Below are positions 46,842-56,145 of a DNA stretch of 64,000 bases, in pieces. The stretch is from the NCBI GenBank assembly GCA_963778025.1, contig CAVZTA010000016.1, forward strand, positions 1 to 64,000, given 5' to 3'. The notes under the pieces were generated by a model, which was given only the letters and a program-made list of their open reading frames with translations, was not told the origin of the DNA and made no database searches. A program made the translations under genes and the position numbers. The stretch's first letter is position 1; the number at the start of each line of letters is the position of its first letter. Source of the DNA: CAVZTA01 sp963778025. Its GTDB lineage: Bacteria > Chloroflexota > Limnocylindria > Limnocylindrales > CSP1-4.

Positions 46842-48661
46842 TCAGCGGCGACTGGCCTCCGCCGCCGCGGCCGAGGGCGTCGCGAACGCCCACAGCACGA
46901 GCTCGTGACTGGTGCCACGGCCGTCGACGACCCGCATCGGGATCCCCGCCGTGGCCTCCTGCTTGCGATCGCCCCGGTCGAACACCCGGAAGCGCTCCTT
47001 GCCCAGGTACTGGATGCGAACGTCGGAGCGGCCGCCGCGCACCTTGTCGATGCCGTCGGGCTTCACCGCGATCGCGAAGGCGGAGCCATGGCCCAGGTTC
47101 CGCGTGTGCACGACGTCGACGACCGCGACCACGTAGTCGCGGGGCCGGCCGCGATACAGCGCGAACAGCAGGATCAGCAGCACGAGGCCCAGCACGGCGC
47201 CCGCGGCGATGAGGACGGGCATGATGATCGGGGTGCATTCGATCGCCGACCCGCACGGGCGCAGGGCATCCGAGACCGCCGACGCGTCGCTCACGCCGGA
47301 CGCGTTCGTGGCGAAGGCGCGGCAGACGTACTCGGCGCCGTTCGCGAGCCCGGTCACCTCGGCGGACGTATCCGTCGCGTGACTCGTGACCGTGACCGGC
47401 CACGTGGCGCCGCCGTCGCTGGAGCACTCGTAGCGGTATTCCGCGACGCCCGGGGCGGGTGACGCGCCCACGGCCACCCGGACACCGCCGCCGAAGACCG
47501 ACCCGGTCGGCTTGTCCGGCGCCGACGGCCGGCCGATGGGCGTGACGGTGACCGAGGCCTCCGTGAACCGGCCTTCCGGGGACGCGCTCCCGATCGCGGC
47601 GACCTGGCACTCGTACGGCGCGCCGTTGTCGACACCGGTGATGGCCGCGTTCGTCGTGGTCGATGTCCCTTCCGTCGAATTCGATCCAGTCGCCCTGACC
47701 CGTGCGGCAGCGGGCGACGTAGTCGACGACGTCGACCGGTCCGGCGACGGGCGCCTGCCAGGTGAGCCGGATCTCGCCGTTTCCCGCGACCACCGCGATG
47801 TTCCGGACCTGGCCCGGCAGCGGCACGGGCGTCGGCGTCGGCGTCGGGGGCGGCGTGGGCGTGGGCGCGACCGTGAACGTGCAGGTGACGTTCTGGAGGG
47901 CGAGCGCCACCGCGTTGCCCGCCGAGGCCGCGGAGTTGAACGTCGTCTGCGGCCAGTCGAACGTCGAGCCGCTGACGCACGCCGGCATGTCCCGGATGAC
48001 CTTGAGCGCATCGAGGCCGCGCTTGAGCTCGCCACGTTCGCCCGCCTTCAGGCCCATGCCCACCGGCAGCAGCGCGAACGGCGACTGGTCGCCGAACAGG
48101 CGGTCGCGCGCGGGACGGACCCGGCTCACGCGGCACGCCCGCGACGTCGTGCTTGCCGTCGGTCAGGAGGACCGCCGCGGGGCGCGCCGAGTCCTTCGGC
48201 AGATGGCGAGCCGCCGACTCCATCGCGGCCACGTAGTTCGTGTCGACGCCGATCCGCTGGCGGAGGTTCGGGTCGAGGCCCTTGCGGTAGGCCCCGGCCA
48301 CGCCGCGCAGGCAGTCCGCGAACTTCGCCACGTTCCGCGGCGAGCCCAGGGTCTTGAGGTCGGTGCAGCCGGGATAGTCGCGTGCCCGGGCCGCGAACTG
48401 GACCAGCGACAGCGTCCCGTCGCCCGCCTCGAGGTCCGGCGAGATCGCGTCGACCCGGTCGGCGATCCGGTCGAGCGCCGTCGCGAATCGCTGGCGATTG
48501 GCCTTGTCCTGCAGGATCGACGCGGAGAAGTCGAGCAGGATGACCACGTCCGACTTGTCGGGCGCCTGCTGGGCGCGCGCGCTCGGAACGCCGGCCAGAC
48601 CGACTGCACCGACGAGCATCAGGACGAGCGCCACCAGGGCAGCGCTCGAGCGGCGGATCAC
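46842..48661 (-). CDS. Membrane-anchored von Willebrand A / fibronectin III surface protein (frameshifts)
   Basis: About 605 residues. Signal peptide (residues 1-30); VWA domain with MIDAS 'VVILLDFSASILQD' (Asp44, Ser46, Ser48) and 'AAVLLTDGKHD'; break near 48140; Pro/Thr linker 'VAPTPTPPPTPTPTP'; FN3 repeat 1 'LTWQAPVAGPVDVVDYVARC'; break near 47690; FN3 repeat 2 'TGSVFGGGVRVAVGASPAPG' to 'YVCRAFATNASG'; a transmembrane helix 'IIMPVLIAAGAVLGLVLLIL'; and a cytosolic C-terminal ~130-residue domain 'YVVAVVDVVHTRNLGHGSAF'. It is an outward-facing binding module with an inside domain, possibly a sensor or adhesin (inference). Confidence 0.82.
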
Positions 48662-48717
48662 GACCCCTCTAACCTCACCGCTGTAGGGACGATCGCCCGA
48701 TCATCTCCGGAGTGGTG

Positions 48718-48736
48718 CGGGCGCGCAATGCGCCCG
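48718..48736 (-). terminator. Hairpin terminator
   Basis: Perfect 7-bp stem CGGGCGC/GCGCCCG with a 5-nt loop, about 68 nt downstream of the minus-strand gene ending at 48804. The remaining 48662-48803 interval holds no gene and should contain the promoter of the VWA gene. Confidence 0.45.
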
Positions 48737-48803
48737 TTCTTGCCATCGCCAGCGCGGAAGGTACCGGATGTCCGCCGAACGAGCGTCCGGTGCGGCCGGC
48801 CCA

Positions 48804-49229
48804 TCAGTCGTAGAGCATGCGTTCGTGACCCTGGGGGCAGCGGCCCCGACGCTCGTCGAACCATGTCGTCCACTCGTCGTCGTAGACGTCCCACTGGGCC
48901 CAGCACTCGCCGCCGTAGACCGCCTCGCAGGTCGGGCACCAGAACGGCGCGGCCTCGAGGTCGACCGCGTACAGCCGCGCCGGGTCGCCGGAGCGCAGGG
49001 CGTCCGTGAGGGCATCGCGGCGCAGCGTGATCACCTCGCCGCCGGTCGCGCCACCGAACCCGACGGCGTCGATGACCAGGCGCATCCAGGTCGCCATGAC
49101 GGGCTCGCTCTCCGGGGTCGGTGTCATCAGGGTCGGCGTCGGCGTGGATTCCCCGGCGTCGACGAGGAAGACCCGGGCCGCGAGCCGGCCGCAGTGGCTG
49201 CACCGGAACGTCGCCTCAGCGAGCGGCAT
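48804..49229 (-). CDS. Hypothetical protein with two CxxC zinc-ribbon halves
   Basis: A 141-residue protein. 'ATFRCSHCGRLAARVFLVDA' near the N-terminus and 'APFWCPTCEAVYGGECW' later give two CxxC pairs, suggesting one zinc ribbon. The C-terminus is 'TTWFDERRGRCPQGHERMLY'. The middle 'VITLRRDALTDALRSGDPAR' is helical. I do not recognise a family. The ATG at 49229 lies inside the 3' end of the upstream DHFR-cyclase gene (14-nt overlap), implying translational coupling. Confidence 0.65.
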   Translation of the reverse strand: MPLAEATFRCSHCGRLAARVFLVDAGESTPTPTLMTPTPESEPVMATWMRLVIDAVGFGGATGGEVITLRRDALTDALRSGDPARLYAVDLEAAPFWCPTCEAVYGGECWAQWDVYDDEWTTWFDERRGRCPQGHERMLYD

Positions 49230-50367
49230 CCCGTTCGCCCAGCGACGCGGAGAACAGCTCCCACATCCCGGGGACCCCGCGCAGGCTGACGCTCCCCAAG
49301 GGCCGGAACACGAGGTCGGTACCGGTCGCGAGGTCGCGCACCGTGCGCGTCGCGACGATGTCGCCGCCGGCGGCCTCGGCGAGCGCGCGAGCCGCGATGT
49401 GGATGCCGATGCCGCCGACGTCGCCGGCCCGCAGCTCCACCTCGCCGGTGTGGACGGCGACCCGGACGTCGAGCCCGAGGGTCGCGAGGCCGGCCCGCAG
49501 GCCGAACGCGCAGCGGAGCGCCCGCGTCGGCGCGTCGAAGGTCGCGAGGACGCCGTCACCGGTCGATTTCACGAGCTGGCCGTGCCAGCGCTCGACCTCG
49601 GCCCGGGTGACCTGGTCGTGCCGGTCGAGCAGCTGCCGCCACGGACGGTCGCCGAGCGCGGCGGCGCGACCGGTCGAGTCGACGATGTCGGTGAACAGCA
49701 CCGTGGCCAGCACGCGCTCCGTGTCCTGCGCGGCGTGGAGCGACGCGCGCTGGGCGTCGCTCCAGGCGTACGCGTCGGTGAACTTCCCGACCGGCGCGTC
49801 GGCCTGCGGCTCATAGACGAGCAGCACGACGCCGCTGGCGAACGCCCGCGTGCTCACCAGCCGCAGGTGTTCCAGCGCCGCCTCGTCGCGGAACAGCCGC
49901 TTGCCGCTCCCCAGGATCACCGGGTAGACGAGGATCCGGTACTCGTCGACGAGCCCGGCCGCGAGGACGCCGGCGAGGAGGTCCGCGCTGCCGAACAGGA
50001 TGATCTCGCGGGAGCGCGCCTTGAGGGCCGCGACCTCGGTCGCGGCGTCTCCGCGCAGGATCGTGGTGCCGGACCAGTCGGCGCGGTCGAGCGTCTTCGA
50101 GACCACGTACTTGGGGACGGCGTTGATCCGCCGGCCGAACGGGTCGTCGGCCGGCATCTGGGGCCAGAACGCAGCCCAGATCTGGTAGGTCGTCCGGCCC
50201 AGGAGGATCGCGTCGGCCGCCTCGAGGTGGGCGAGGTTGTAGGCCTGGAGCTCGTCGTCGGCATGGCGGATCGCCCACGCGTTGCGGCCGCTGCGATGCT
50301 CGTCGAAGCCCGGCGCCTCCATGACACCGTCCAGCGTCATGAACTCGACGGCGATCAGGCGGCCCAC
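49216..50367 (-). CDS. DHFR/RibD-like reductase domain fused to class III cyclase
   Basis: A 383-residue, intact-frame fusion. Residues 1-190 are a RibD-C/DHFR-like fold ('RLIAVEFMTLDGVMEAPG', 'ADAILLGRTTYQIWAAFWP', 'PKYVVSKTLDRADW', 'LVDEYRILVYPVILGSGKRL'). Residues 215-383 are a class III cyclase catalytic domain ('VLATVLFTDIVDSTGRAAAL', 'QLVKSTGDGVLATFD', 'VAVHTGEVEL', 'GDVGGIGIHIAARALAEA'). Metal Asp residues and the purine-site Lys and Asp are present; the usual Asn is His, as in hydrolase-cyclase relatives. The reductase half would bind NADPH or a pterin/flavin-like ligand and may control cyclase output (inference). No gap or break between domains. Confidence 0.88.
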   Translation of the reverse strand: MGRLIAVEFMTLDGVMEAPGFDEHRSGRNAWAIRHADDELQAYNLAHLEAADAILLGRTTYQIWAAFWPQMPADDPFGRRINAVPKYVVSKTLDRADWSGTTILRGDAATEVAALKARSREIILFGSADLLAGVLAAGLVDEYRILVYPVILGSGKRLFRDEAALEHLRLVSTRAFASGVVLLVYEPQADAPVGKFTDAYAWSDAQRASLHAAQDTERVLATVLFTDIVDSTGRAAALGDRPWRQLLDRHDQVTRAEVERWHGQLVKSTGDGVLATFDAPTRALRCAFGLRAGLATLGLDVRVAVHTGEVELRAGDVGGIGIHIAARALAEAAGGDIVATRTVRDLATGTDLVFRPLGSVSLRGVPGMWELFSASLGERDAAR

Positions 50368-50464
50368 GCCGCGACCCTAGCGCAGGGCCGTGGTCCCGTG
50401 CATCGCCCGCGGGCGGGTAGGCGGGTAGGCTGCGTGAGACCGACCGCAACCCGAGGAGGTCGCC

Positions 50465-50983
50465 ATGGCGGACCCATCCCCGCTCCACGAGACCCGCGTC
50501 GAGGAGCGTGCGCCCCAGCCCACGGTCGCCGTCCGCATCCAGCAGCCGATGGCCGAGCTCGACCTGTCCGCGGCCTTCGACCGGTATCCGGCCGCGATCC
50601 GTGACGCGCTGGCCGCGGCCGGCGGCACGATCGCGGGACCGCCGTTCGGGCGCTATCACCGGTTCGGACCGGACATCGTCGACGTGGAGATCGGTCACCC
50701 CGTCGAGGTGGCGCCGGCCGGCATGCCGGCCCTCGCGGACGTCGCGCCAGGCGAGATCGGCGTCTCCGAGCTGCCCGGTGGCGTCGTGGCCCGGACGATC
50801 CACCGCGGACCGTACGACGGACTGTCGGGCTCTTACGACGCGCTCCACGCGTGGATCCACGAGCAGCCCGGCGTCGACGACGGTGATGGGCCCTGGGAGT
50901 CGTATCTCGACCGGCCGGACAAGGTGACCGATGTCACGCAGCTCCGGACCGAGATCGTGTGGCCGCTCACCCGCGCGGGCTGA
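50465..50983 (+). CDS. GyrI-like small-molecule-binding domain protein
   Basis: A 172-residue protein of the GyrI-like/effector-binding (SOUL/AraC-effector) fold: 'VAVRIQQPMAELDLSAAFDR', 'PPFGRYHRFGPDIVDVEIGH', 'GVSELPGGVVARTIHRGPYD' and 'AWIHEQPGVD'. Stand-alone GyrI-like proteins bind hydrophobic drugs. AGGAGG precedes the ATG. Its 3' end overlaps the convergent hydrolase gene by 17 nt. The frame is intact. Confidence 0.85.
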   Translation: MADPSPLHETRVEERAPQPTVAVRIQQPMAELDLSAAFDRYPAAIRDALAAAGGTIAGPPFGRYHRFGPDIVDVEIGHPVEVAPAGMPALADVAPGEIGVSELPGGVVARTIHRGPYDGLSGSYDALHAWIHEQPGVDDGDGPWESYLDRPDKVTDVTQLRTEIVWPLTRAG

Positions 50984-51821
50984 CCTCAGAGAGGAACCCT
51001 CGGATCACGTCGAAGTAGGCGGCGCCATCGTCCAGCCACGGGAAGTGGCCCGCGCCCGGCAGGACCCCCAACCGCCCGACGCCCGGCGTCATGCCGCCGA
51101 CCATCTCCTCAGCGGCGGCGAGCGGCGTGACGCCATCACGCTCACCGGTGCACACGAGCGTCGGGCACGTGATGCGCGGAAGCTCCCGGAGGAGGTCCAG
51201 CCGGCGCATGAGGTCCATCCCGTGCTCGCCCAGTGCCGGGTTACGAAGGCGGCGCGCGAGCGTCGCCGCGTCCGGGACGTTGGGACCGAACGCTGCGAAG
51301 ACCCGCGCCCACTCCGCGTCGGTCACCTCACGCTCGCCGCTGTAGTCGCTTCGCGCGAGCGCCGCCACCTCGTCACCGCCCTCGCGGCGGAAGCCCTCGG
51401 TGAGGCGGTCGAGGTCGAAGCGCGCCATCGTGGACTGCAGGATGAGCGCCGCTGGCAGCTCCGGATGCCGGGCGCCGAGGAGGATCGCCACGAACCCGCC
51501 CATCGAATGGCCGAACACGACAGGCCGCTCGATCCGGAGCGCCGTGCAGAACGCGGCGACATCGTCCGCGCACACCTCGAAGGACCATGCGGCCGGGTCG
51601 CCGCGAGCCGACCGCCCATGGTCGCGCAGGTCGAGATAGACGACCTGCGCGACGTCCGTGAGCGCGCCGAACCACGGCTTGAAGTAGCTGTGGTCGTAGC
51701 CGCCCGGTCCGCCATGGAGCAACAGCAGCGTCGGGCGCGCCCGCATCGTCGTGCCGTCCGGCACGAGCGCCGGACCGTCGGTATCGAACCAGAGCGTCGT
51801 GCCCCGAACGTCGACGCGCAT
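50967..51821 (-). CDS. Alpha/beta hydrolase (proline iminopeptidase/S33-like)
   Basis: A 284-residue hydrolase. 'TLLLLHGGPGGYDHSYFKPW' (oxyanion HGGPG, as in proline iminopeptidases), 'RPVVFGHSMGGFVAILLGAR' (nucleophile Ser), 'PTLVCTGERDGVTPLAAAEE' (Asp) and 'VLPGAGHFPWLDDG' (His) form a full triad. ATG 51821 is 4 nt after the stop of the cyclase-hydrolase gene, so the two are cotranscribed; the longer upstream frame is rejected. The substrate is unknown. Confidence 0.88.
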   Translation of the reverse strand: MRVDVRGTTLWFDTDGPALVPDGTTMRARPTLLLLHGGPGGYDHSYFKPWFGALTDVAQVVYLDLRDHGRSARGDPAAWSFEVCADDVAAFCTALRIERPVVFGHSMGGFVAILLGARHPELPAALILQSTMARFDLDRLTEGFRREGGDEVAALARSDYSGEREVTDAEWARVFAAFGPNVPDAATLARRLRNPALGEHGMDLMRRLDLLRELPRITCPTLVCTGERDGVTPLAAAEEMVGGMTPGVGRLGVLPGAGHFPWLDDGAAYFDVIRGFLSEVSPRG

Positions 51822-51825
51822 GGGC

Positions 51826-53161
51826 TCAGCCGACGACCGCGGCGATCCGCCACTCGCCGGGCACGCCCTTGAGGACGTGCGAGCCACGGTCCTCGAACAT
51901 GAGCCCGGAGCCCACGACGAGGTCCCGGACCGTCCCTGACACGAGGATCTCGTCCCCCATCGCCATCCCGCCGATGCGCGCCCCGATATGGACGCCGATC
52001 CCGGCGATGTCGTCGTCCTGCACCTCGATCTCGCCGGTGTGCAGCCCGGCCCGGATGGTGAGCCCGAGGTCGTGGACGCCATCGCGGATCGCCTCGGCAC
52101 AGCGGACGGCCCGCGCCGGTCCGTCGAAGGTCGCGAGGATCCCGTCACCGACGATCCGGATCAGCCGCCCGCCGGCGCGCTCCAGCTCGCGCCGGACGAG
52201 TCGGTGATGCTCGCCGAGGAGCGCGTGGAAGCGCTCGTCCCCGATGCGCGCGGCGAGCTCGGTCGAGCCCACGATGTCGGTGAACAGGACCGTCGCCAGC
52301 ACGCGCTGTGGCTCAGGGACGGGCCGGACGCCGGTCACGAAGTCCTGGATCTCCGCCACGATCGCATCCTGATCACCCGCCCAGATAAGGTTGTCGATGC
52401 CGGGCAGCTCGACGTAGCGAGCGTCCGTGATGTGCTCCGCCAGGTAGCGCCCATGCTCCACTCGGAACCCACGGGCATCGCGACGGTGGATGACCAGCGT
52501 CGGCACGCGGATCGCTGGCAGGACGTCGCGGACGTCGCTTTCATAGATCAGGCGGACGATGGCGACGGTGGCGCCCGGGGTGGCCGCGTGGCGCTCGTAG
52601 CGCGCCCATGCGCGCCGGAGCGGCTGATCGTCGGCCACGCTCGGCGCGAACAGGTCGACCATCACGCCGCGGCCGATGGCATCCTCGGCCATGGCGAGCG
52701 CCGGCTCGAGCTCGCTCATCGGCGCGCCGGCCGGGAAGTCGGCCGCCTCGAGGAAGCGGGCGAAACAGTCGACCAGGATGAGGCTCGAAAGGCGCTCTGG
52801 ATGGGCCGCCGCGAAGGGCATCGCCAGGATCCCGCCGCCGATGTTCGTGATGAGCGCCACTCGCTCGGCACCCGACCGTATCGAGGACGGCCGGGATGTC
52901 GGCCATGAACGCCTCGAGGGTCGGCAACTCGGCGGTGGGGATCGGGTCGGACAGTCCGGTGCCGCGCTTGTCGAACATGATCAGGCGGCCGAAGCGCGCG
53001 AACCGCTGGCGGAGCTGTGCGAGCGGCGCGACGTCCCACTGCGCCTCGACGTGTCCGAACCACTGGTCGAGGAGGAGGAGGTCGGGCGGCCCATCTCGCC
53101 AAGGACCTGGTACGCAAGGTGAAGGTCGCCGAGCCTTCGCGTACCGCGTCTCCGGGAGCAT
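51826..53161 (-). CDS. Alpha/beta hydrolase-class III cyclase fusion (frameshifts)
   Basis: About 440 residues. Residues 1-270 are an alpha/beta-hydrolase-like domain: 'LGDLHLAYQVLGE', 'LLLLDQWFGHVEAQWDVAPL', 'LIMFDKRGTGLSDPIPTAEL', 'LITNIGGGILAMPFAAAHPE'. The usual nucleophile Ser in GxSxGG is Ile here. The cyclase follows: 'ATVLFTDIVGSTELAARIGD', 'RLIRIVGDGILATFDGPARA', 'RAGLHTGEIEV', 'DDDIAGIGVHIGARIG', 'SHVLKGVPGEWRI'. The purine-site Lys is Arg. Breaks lie near 53110, 53095 and 52875. ATG 53161 opens the conserved 'ETRYAK' start. The hydrolase half probably senses rather than catalyses. Confidence 0.82.
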
Positions 53162-53208
53162 CGTCGCCACAGCCTACCGAACGCTACCCGCGGCGCGTCG
53201 CGGCTGTA

Positions 53209-53226
53209 TTCAACCAAACGGTTGAC
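53209..53226. promoter_or_regulatory. ArsR-type operator, distal site
   Basis: TTCAACCAAACGGTTGAC, a near-perfect 18-bp palindrome sharing both half-sites with the proximal operator 47 bp away (centre to centre). It lies in the divergent region between the cyclase fusion and the arsR-type gene. Confidence 0.65.
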
Positions 53227-53255
53227 AACGCGCGCCGCAGGCGCTACGGCTGGCA

Positions 53256-53273
53256 TTCAACCGATCGGTTGAA
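53256..53273. promoter_or_regulatory. ArsR-type operator, proximal site
   Basis: TTCAACCGATCGGTTGAA, a perfect 18-bp palindrome 17 bp before the GTG at 53291. Probably the autoregulatory site of the adjacent ArsR protein. Confidence 0.7.
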
Positions 53274-53290
53274 GACACGGAGGACAGGCA

Positions 53291-53689
53291 GTGGCGGTCG
53301 ACTCGCTCTCGCAGGTGTTCTCGGCACTGGCCGATCCCACCCGTCGGGACATGGTCGCGCGGCTCGCCGTGGCGGACGCCACGGTCCTCGAGCTTGCGAA
53401 GCCCTACCACGTGACGGTCCAGGCGATCTCGAAGCACCTCAGGGTCCTCGAGGACGCCGGGCTCGTCACCCGGTCGCGTGATGCGCAGCGCCGGCCGGTC
53501 CACCTGGAAGCCGAGGTCTTCGACCGGATGTCCACCTGGATCGAGCGCTACCGCCGCCTCGCGGAGGAGCGCTACCGCCGCCTCGACGCCGTCCTGGCCG
53601 AGATGCCCGACGACGTCCCCACCCCCACCCGTTCGGTGCCGGCCGCGGATGGCCGACGCCGCAGGCGCTCGAAGGGAGCCACCCGATGA
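53291..53689 (+). CDS. ArsR family transcriptional regulator
   Basis: A 132-residue winged-helix repressor. 'VFSALADPTRRDMVARLAVA' and 'KPYHVTVQAISKHLRVLEDA' are the ArsR HTH; 'GLVTRSRDAQRRPVHLEAEV' is the wing. There are no metal-binding cysteines, which fits the SRPBCC-linked subgroup. The tail is basic, 'ADGRRRRRSKGATR'. It starts at GTG with CGGAGG upstream. The stop overlaps the SRPBCC ATG (ATGA), forming a two-gene operon likely repressed through the two palindromes. Confidence 0.9.
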   Translation: MAVDSLSQVFSALADPTRRDMVARLAVADATVLELAKPYHVTVQAISKHLRVLEDAGLVTRSRDAQRRPVHLEAEVFDRMSTWIERYRRLAEERYRRLDAVLAEMPDDVPTPTRSVPAADGRRRRRSKGATR

Positions 53690-54174
53690 CGACGACGACC
53701 ACCCCCGAGACCCGCATCGAAGCCGATCCGAAGGTCCCGCTCGTTCGGATCACCCGCGAGTTCGATGCGCCGCCAGCGAAGGTCTATCGAGCCCACGTCG
53801 ACCCGGAGCTCTACGCCAAGTGGGCCGGCCCGAACGGCGTCGAGACGACCGTCGACCGGTGGGACGCCCGCAGCGGCGGCTCGTATCGGTACATCGTCCT
53901 GAGCCATGGTGTCGAGCAGGGCTTCAACGGCACGTTCCATGAGCTGCGCCAGGACGAGCTCATCGTCCAGACGTTCGCGTGGGAGGGCATGCCCGACGGC
54001 GTCGCGCTCGAGAAGATGCGCCTGGAGCCGCTCGATGGCGGCCGCCGGACGCGGCTCGTCTCGACCTCGATCGTCGACTCGTTCGAGGACCGCGACGCAT
54101 TCATCCAGTCCGGCATGGAGTCCGGCGTCGTCGAGGGCTACGCGAAGCTCGACGCGCTCCTCGCCGACGGCTGA
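53686..54174 (+). CDS. SRPBCC (AHSA1-type) domain protein
   Basis: A 162-residue Bet v1-like protein. 'PLVRITREFDAPPAKVYRAH', 'YAKWAGPNGVETTVDRWDAR', 'GGSYRYIVLSHGVEQGFNGT' and 'MESGVVEGYAKLDALLA' are AHSA1-family motifs. These proteins bind hydrophobic ligands; ArsR-AHSA1 pairs are very common and their ligand is generally unknown. Coupled to the ArsR gene. The frame is intact. Confidence 0.92.
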   Translation: MTTTTTPETRIEADPKVPLVRITREFDAPPAKVYRAHVDPELYAKWAGPNGVETTVDRWDARSGGSYRYIVLSHGVEQGFNGTFHELRQDELIVQTFAWEGMPDGVALEKMRLEPLDGGRRTRLVSTSIVDSFEDRDAFIQSGMESGVVEGYAKLDALLADG

Positions 54175-54273
54175 TCAGCCCCGCGCCACTCCGGCCCGCG
54201 ATCGGCACCGCCCGGTCGCGGGCCTCCCCATGTCCGATCAGGCTCGTCCTTGAACCGCGGGATCGGCATGCGG

Positions 54274-56125
54274 TCAGCTCGGCCGCGCAGGCCCCAGCAC
54301 GTCGTTCACGAAGCGCATGGCCTCGCGGAGCCAGTGGATCCGCATCTCGACCGCACCGTGGCCGTGGCCGGCGTCGAACCACTCGACCTCGATCGTCTTG
54401 CCCGCCCGCTCCGCCGCCGAGATGTAGACCTCGGCCTGGCGCGCCGGGCAGCGCGCATCGTTCCGTCCCTGGACCATCCGCAGCGGGGCGGCGACCCGGT
54501 CGACGTACGTGATCGGTGACGCCGTCGCGTGCAGCTCCGGCTTCTCCGCCGGCGTGCCCTCGAACATCGCCTCCTGGTACTCGCGCAGGCTCTCGCCGTC
54601 CTCCCACATCAGGCGCCAGTCGGCGATCGCGACGTAGGCCACGCCGCCTGCCCACAGCTCCGGGAGCCGGCCCAGCCCGAGGAGCGTGAGGTAGCCGCCG
54701 TAGGAGCCGCCGGTCAGCACGATCGCGTCCGGGCGTGCGATCCCCTGCTCGACGAGGAACGCGTGCGCCGCCGCGAGGTCATCGGTCTCCAGCTCTCCGA
54801 CCCGGCCCCAGATCGCCTGCTCGTAGTCGCGGCCGAAGCCCGTCGAGCCGCGATAGTTCAGGGTCAGGAACGCGAAGCCCTGGTCGACCCACGCCTGAGC
54901 CTCGGCGTTGAACCGATCCGTCTCGTTGGCCTGCGGGCCGCCGTGCGTCTCGAGGATCGTCGGGAACGGGCCCGGGCCATCGGGGACCGCCAGCCAGGCC
55001 TGGGCGATCGCGCCCTCGGTCGTCGGGATGTCCACCGACCGGAACGGCCGTGAGGGCGGGACATCGGCTGCCGGGATGAGGACGCGGCGGGAACCGTCCT
55101 CCGGCTGGAACGCCAGGACCTCGGGCGGGGTCGTGGCATCCTCGCGCGTCACGACGATCGAGCCGTCTCGCATCGAGGAACGTCCCCACGCCGCGGTCGA
55201 ACGCCGTGAAGCGCCCGCTGAGGGCATCGAGGGCGGTCGAGCGGCCGCTGGGCACGTCGAGCAGGTACAGCCGCTCCACCGCCCGGTGCGCGCCCTTCAG
55301 GAGCACGGTCTCGCCGTCGGCGGAGACGTCGATGGGGTCCAGGTCGCCGGCGACCTCGTCGAGCGGGAACTCCACCAGCTCGCCGTCCTCGAGCACCGCC
55401 GGCCGCTCCTGGCCGGAGCGCGACGTGCGCGCGACCAGCCGGTCCGGCCGGTCCGTGGCGAACGCGACGGGCACGATCGCGCCCGGCGCGTGGTCGATCT
55501 CGGTGATCAGGTCCCCGCTCGCGAGGTCGAGCACGCGGAGCTTCGTCGCGAGGCCGGTCCCGCCGGTCGTGGCGTAGGCGAGGCGGGTCGCCCGGATCGG
55601 TCCGTCCGCCCGGGCGGCGCCGCCGAGCGCGACGTGCGTCACGAACCCGGGTCCCGGGTCCAGCCGGAGCACGTCGGGCGCGGGGCCCTCGGCCGTGAAC
55701 CCGACGACCAGCAGCTGGACGGCGTCGGTGCCGACGATCGATGCCACGAACGAGCCGTCGGTCCCGAACGCCGCCGAGAAGCTCGCATACGGCGGGAGCT
55801 CCGGCGTGAGGTCGATGGGGTCGCCACCCGCCCACGGCACGGCGACGAAGTGGCCGCGTTCGTCGCCCGCGCGGTCCTGATGCCACACGACCCACTCGCC
55901 GTCGGGGCTCAGCCAGCCGGCGTAGCGGCCGCTCGGCTCGTGGGTGTACGGGACCAGCGCCCCGGTCTCGACCGACCACTGCTCGAGCTGGTACGCGCCG
56001 GTCCGGTTCGTCGACGCGAGACCGCGCTCCGGACGGACCGCGCTGCGGGCGACCCACAGGGTGCGCGGGATCCGGAAGCGTGCCTCCCAGGCGGCACGAT
56101 CGGTGGCGTCGGCGGTCATCGTCAT
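54274..56125 (-). CDS. S9 family peptidase (acylaminoacyl-/prolyl-oligopeptidase type; one frameshift)
   Basis: About 615 residues. The N-terminal beta-propeller (from 'AWEARFRIPRTLWVARSAVR' with 'GWLSPDGEWVVWHQDRAGDE') is followed by the alpha/beta hydrolase domain: 'PFPTILETHGGPQANETDRF', 'FLTLNYRGSTGFGRDYEQ', 'AIVLTGGSYGGYLTLLGLGR' (Ser), 'VQGRNDARCPARQAE' (Asp) and 'WFDAGHGHGAVEM' (His). The frame breaks near 55170 between the domains. It is intracellular (no signal peptide). The start is ATG 56125 or 56119. It trims oligopeptides or acylated peptides. Confidence 0.9.
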
Positions 56126-56145
56126 CCGGGCAGTCTCCTCGGTCG

